Source of the DNA: Bacteroidota bacterium
GTDB taxonomy: Bacteria; Bacteroidota; Bacteroidia; UKL13-3
Length of the DNA stretch: 64,000 bases
Direction: 5' to 3'
Assembly (NCBI GenBank): GCA_947507965.1
Contig: CANNQU010000003.1
Location: 1 to 64,000 of the forward strand
Shown one piece after another: positions 63,161 to 64,000 of the stretch (the stretch's first letter is position 1; each line of letters starts with the position of its first letter). The notes under the pieces were generated by a model. It saw nothing but the letters and a program-made list of their open reading frames with translations, was not told the origin of the DNA and ran no database searches. A program made the translations under genes and the position numbers.

Positions 63161-63168
63161 TAAACTTG
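63161..63168 (+). promoter_or_regulatory. Possible -7 box for the GNAT gene (one mismatch)
   Basis: TAAACTTG followed by CA, one mismatch to TAnnTTTG, 4 bp before the ATG at 63173. The position resembles the leaderless arrangement of pgmB. Confidence 0.3.
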
Positions 63169-63172
63169 CATT

Positions 63173-63685
63173 ATGTTTGTAATCACAAAAGCCGTGGCTG
63201 CCGATGTTGAAGCAATTTGCAATATAGGTGCTCAAACCTTTACTGATGCCTATTCGGCATATAATACAAAAGAAGATTTATCGGAGTATATTGCCTACTA
63301 TTTTTCAAAAGAAAAAATAGCAGACGAGCTTCGTATGGATAATACGGGTTATTATCTATGTCGGGAGAAGGGTGAAATCATAGGATACTTGAAGCTCAAC
63401 TTCGATATATCGTGTGAGGCCTTTGCCGGAAGTAAGGTAACCGAGTTACAGCGTATCTACGTTCTTAAAGAATATTACCGTAAAAAAGGGGGTAGCATAC
63501 TAATGCAGTATGCCGTGGCGTTATGCGAAAATTTGCAGTACGAATTTATATGGTTGGGGGTATGGAAAGAAAATAAGAGGGCCTTAAAATTTTATGATAG
63601 CTGTGGATTTGAAATTATAGGGGAGCGCAATTTTAAGTTAGGCAGCAAGGTATATGATGATTTTTATTTAAGAAAGAGATTGTAA
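63173..63685 (+). CDS. GNAT family N-acetyltransferase
   Basis: 170 residues, a single GNAT domain. The acetyl-CoA-binding motif A is ELQRIYVLKEYYRKKGGSILMQYAV (about 90-114, containing a R-x-x-G-G variant of QxxGxG/A), and motif B is FIWLGVWKENKRALKFYDSCGFEIIGE (about 124-150), the typical spermidine/protein-N-acetyltransferase-like pattern. It transfers acetyl from acetyl-CoA to an amine; the substrate cannot be inferred. Divergent from ribBA. Confidence 0.93.
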   Translation: MFVITKAVAADVEAICNIGAQTFTDAYSAYNTKEDLSEYIAYYFSKEKIADELRMDNTGYYLCREKGEIIGYLKLNFDISCEAFAGSKVTELQRIYVLKEYYRKKGGSILMQYAVALCENLQYEFIWLGVWKENKRALKFYDSCGFEIIGERNFKLGSKVYDDFYLRKRL

Positions 63686-63717
63686 GTTGAACAAAATTTC
63701 GGTGCGTAAATGAAATG

Positions 63718-64000
63718 TCATTTAAATTTTCGTTCCACATCTGCAATGGGTAAATCATTGATGCTGGCAAAACGCTTAGCCATCAACCCATTCTCATCAA
63801 ACTCCCAGTTCTCGTTGCCATACGCTCTATACCATTGCCCATCTTGGGTTTTATATTCATATTCAAACCTTACAGCCATACGGTTTTCTCTAAACCCCCA
63901 CAATTCTTTTTTCAGTTTGTAGTTTAACTCTTTCTCCCATTTTAGTTTTAAAAAGGTTTTTACGGCCTCCCTTCCGGTAATAAATTCGGTTCTGTTACGC
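63718..64000 (-). CDS. DUF1348 / NTF2-like family protein, 3' part (truncated by window edge)
   Basis: The minus-strand frame enters at the right edge and stops at 63718, giving the C-terminal 94 residues. The sequence [20 protein letters not shown], then [39 protein letters not shown] and [10 protein letters not shown] is the hallmark of DUF1348, a nuclear-transport-factor-2-like (SnoaL-type) fold. Full-length members are about 150-160 residues, so roughly the first third is outside the window. Function unknown. The ORF track shows only the part after an internal Met. Confidence 0.9.
   Translation of the reverse strand, partial: RNRTEFITGREAVKTFLKLKWEKELNYKLKKELWGFRENRMAVRFEYEYKTQDGQWYRAYGNENWEFDENGLMAKRFASINDLPIADVERKFK

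Noticed and set aside
63059-63172. FMN riboswitch upstream of ribBA
   Set aside because: The gap of 114 bp is shared with the divergent GNAT promoter and shows none of the conserved GC-rich stems of the FMN element.

Overview
The window reads as a chromosomal segment of a Bacteroidota (Bacteroidetes) bacterium. The evidence is a SusC/SusD pair, several proteins with the C-terminal type IX secretion (T9SS) sorting domain, a fused SecDF, a PorE-like OmpA protein, a UDP-2,3-diacylglucosamine hydrolase (LpxH), near-absence of Shine-Dalgarno sequences, and repeated exact matches to the Bacteroidota -7 promoter element TAnnTTTG just upstream of starts. The DNA is AT-rich. I see no rRNA, tRNA, IS element, prophage or CRISPR array, and no gene-free stretch longer than 300 bases. 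The largest gaps (about 200-250 bp, for example 14360-14603, 23070-23308, 26635-26881 and 46291-46520) hold nothing beyond the promoter and terminator signals listed. The gap 57418-57656 holds a possible 50-codon ORF. Both ends cut genes: glmS on the left and a DUF1348 gene on the right.

Layout. 1-16 kb: glmS (5' part), a secreted unknown, an M13 peptidase lipoprotein, a YegS-like lipid kinase, an SdpI-like membrane protein, a PKD/T9SS protein, a secreted GH13 amylase, an enoyl-CoA hydratase, comEC, a PorE-like OmpA protein, a YtxH/holin-like/unknown envelope operon and a single-domain response regulator. 16-33 kb: an AlkA-type glycosylase, a giant T9SS subtilase, a small secreted protein, lpxH, a BatA-like protein overlapping a dihydroorotase homologue that has lost metal ligands, an exbB-exbD-tonB cluster, folC-rnhA, mpl and a beta-phosphoglucomutase. 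33-37 kb: a tandem duplication of a three-gene envelope cassette (barrel-like protein, 253-256-aa protein, small lipoprotein), each copy with its own matching promoter. 37-46.3 kb: a Sus-type starch/maltodextrin operon on the minus strand: susC, susD, a small lipoprotein, a two-repeat protein, a T9SS-tagged multi-CBM protein and a GH13 amylase. 46.5-64 kb: an M16 peptidase, a fatty-acid desaturase, secDF, a lipoprotein, hutU, ruvA, an HddC-like nucleotidyltransferase, an APC permease, a lipocalin-like lipoprotein, an M23 peptidase, ribBA, a GNAT acetyltransferase and DUF1348.

How it fits together. The Sus operon would bind starch oligosaccharides at the surface, import them through SusCD and cut them with GH13 enzymes. 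The second GH13 enzyme (7.2-9.0 kb) and the beta-phosphoglucomutase (32.4 kb) would fit the same pathway, although they sit outside the operon. The ExbBD-TonB cluster could energise SusC. The T9SS clients and the PorE-like protein indicate a working T9SS, whose core genes are not here. Most other genes are housekeeping functions in short operons. I found no clearly new defence or mobile system. The least explained elements are the duplicated three-gene cassette, the T9SS-routed starch-binding protein with its two-repeat neighbour, and the dihydroorotase-like pseudoenzyme.
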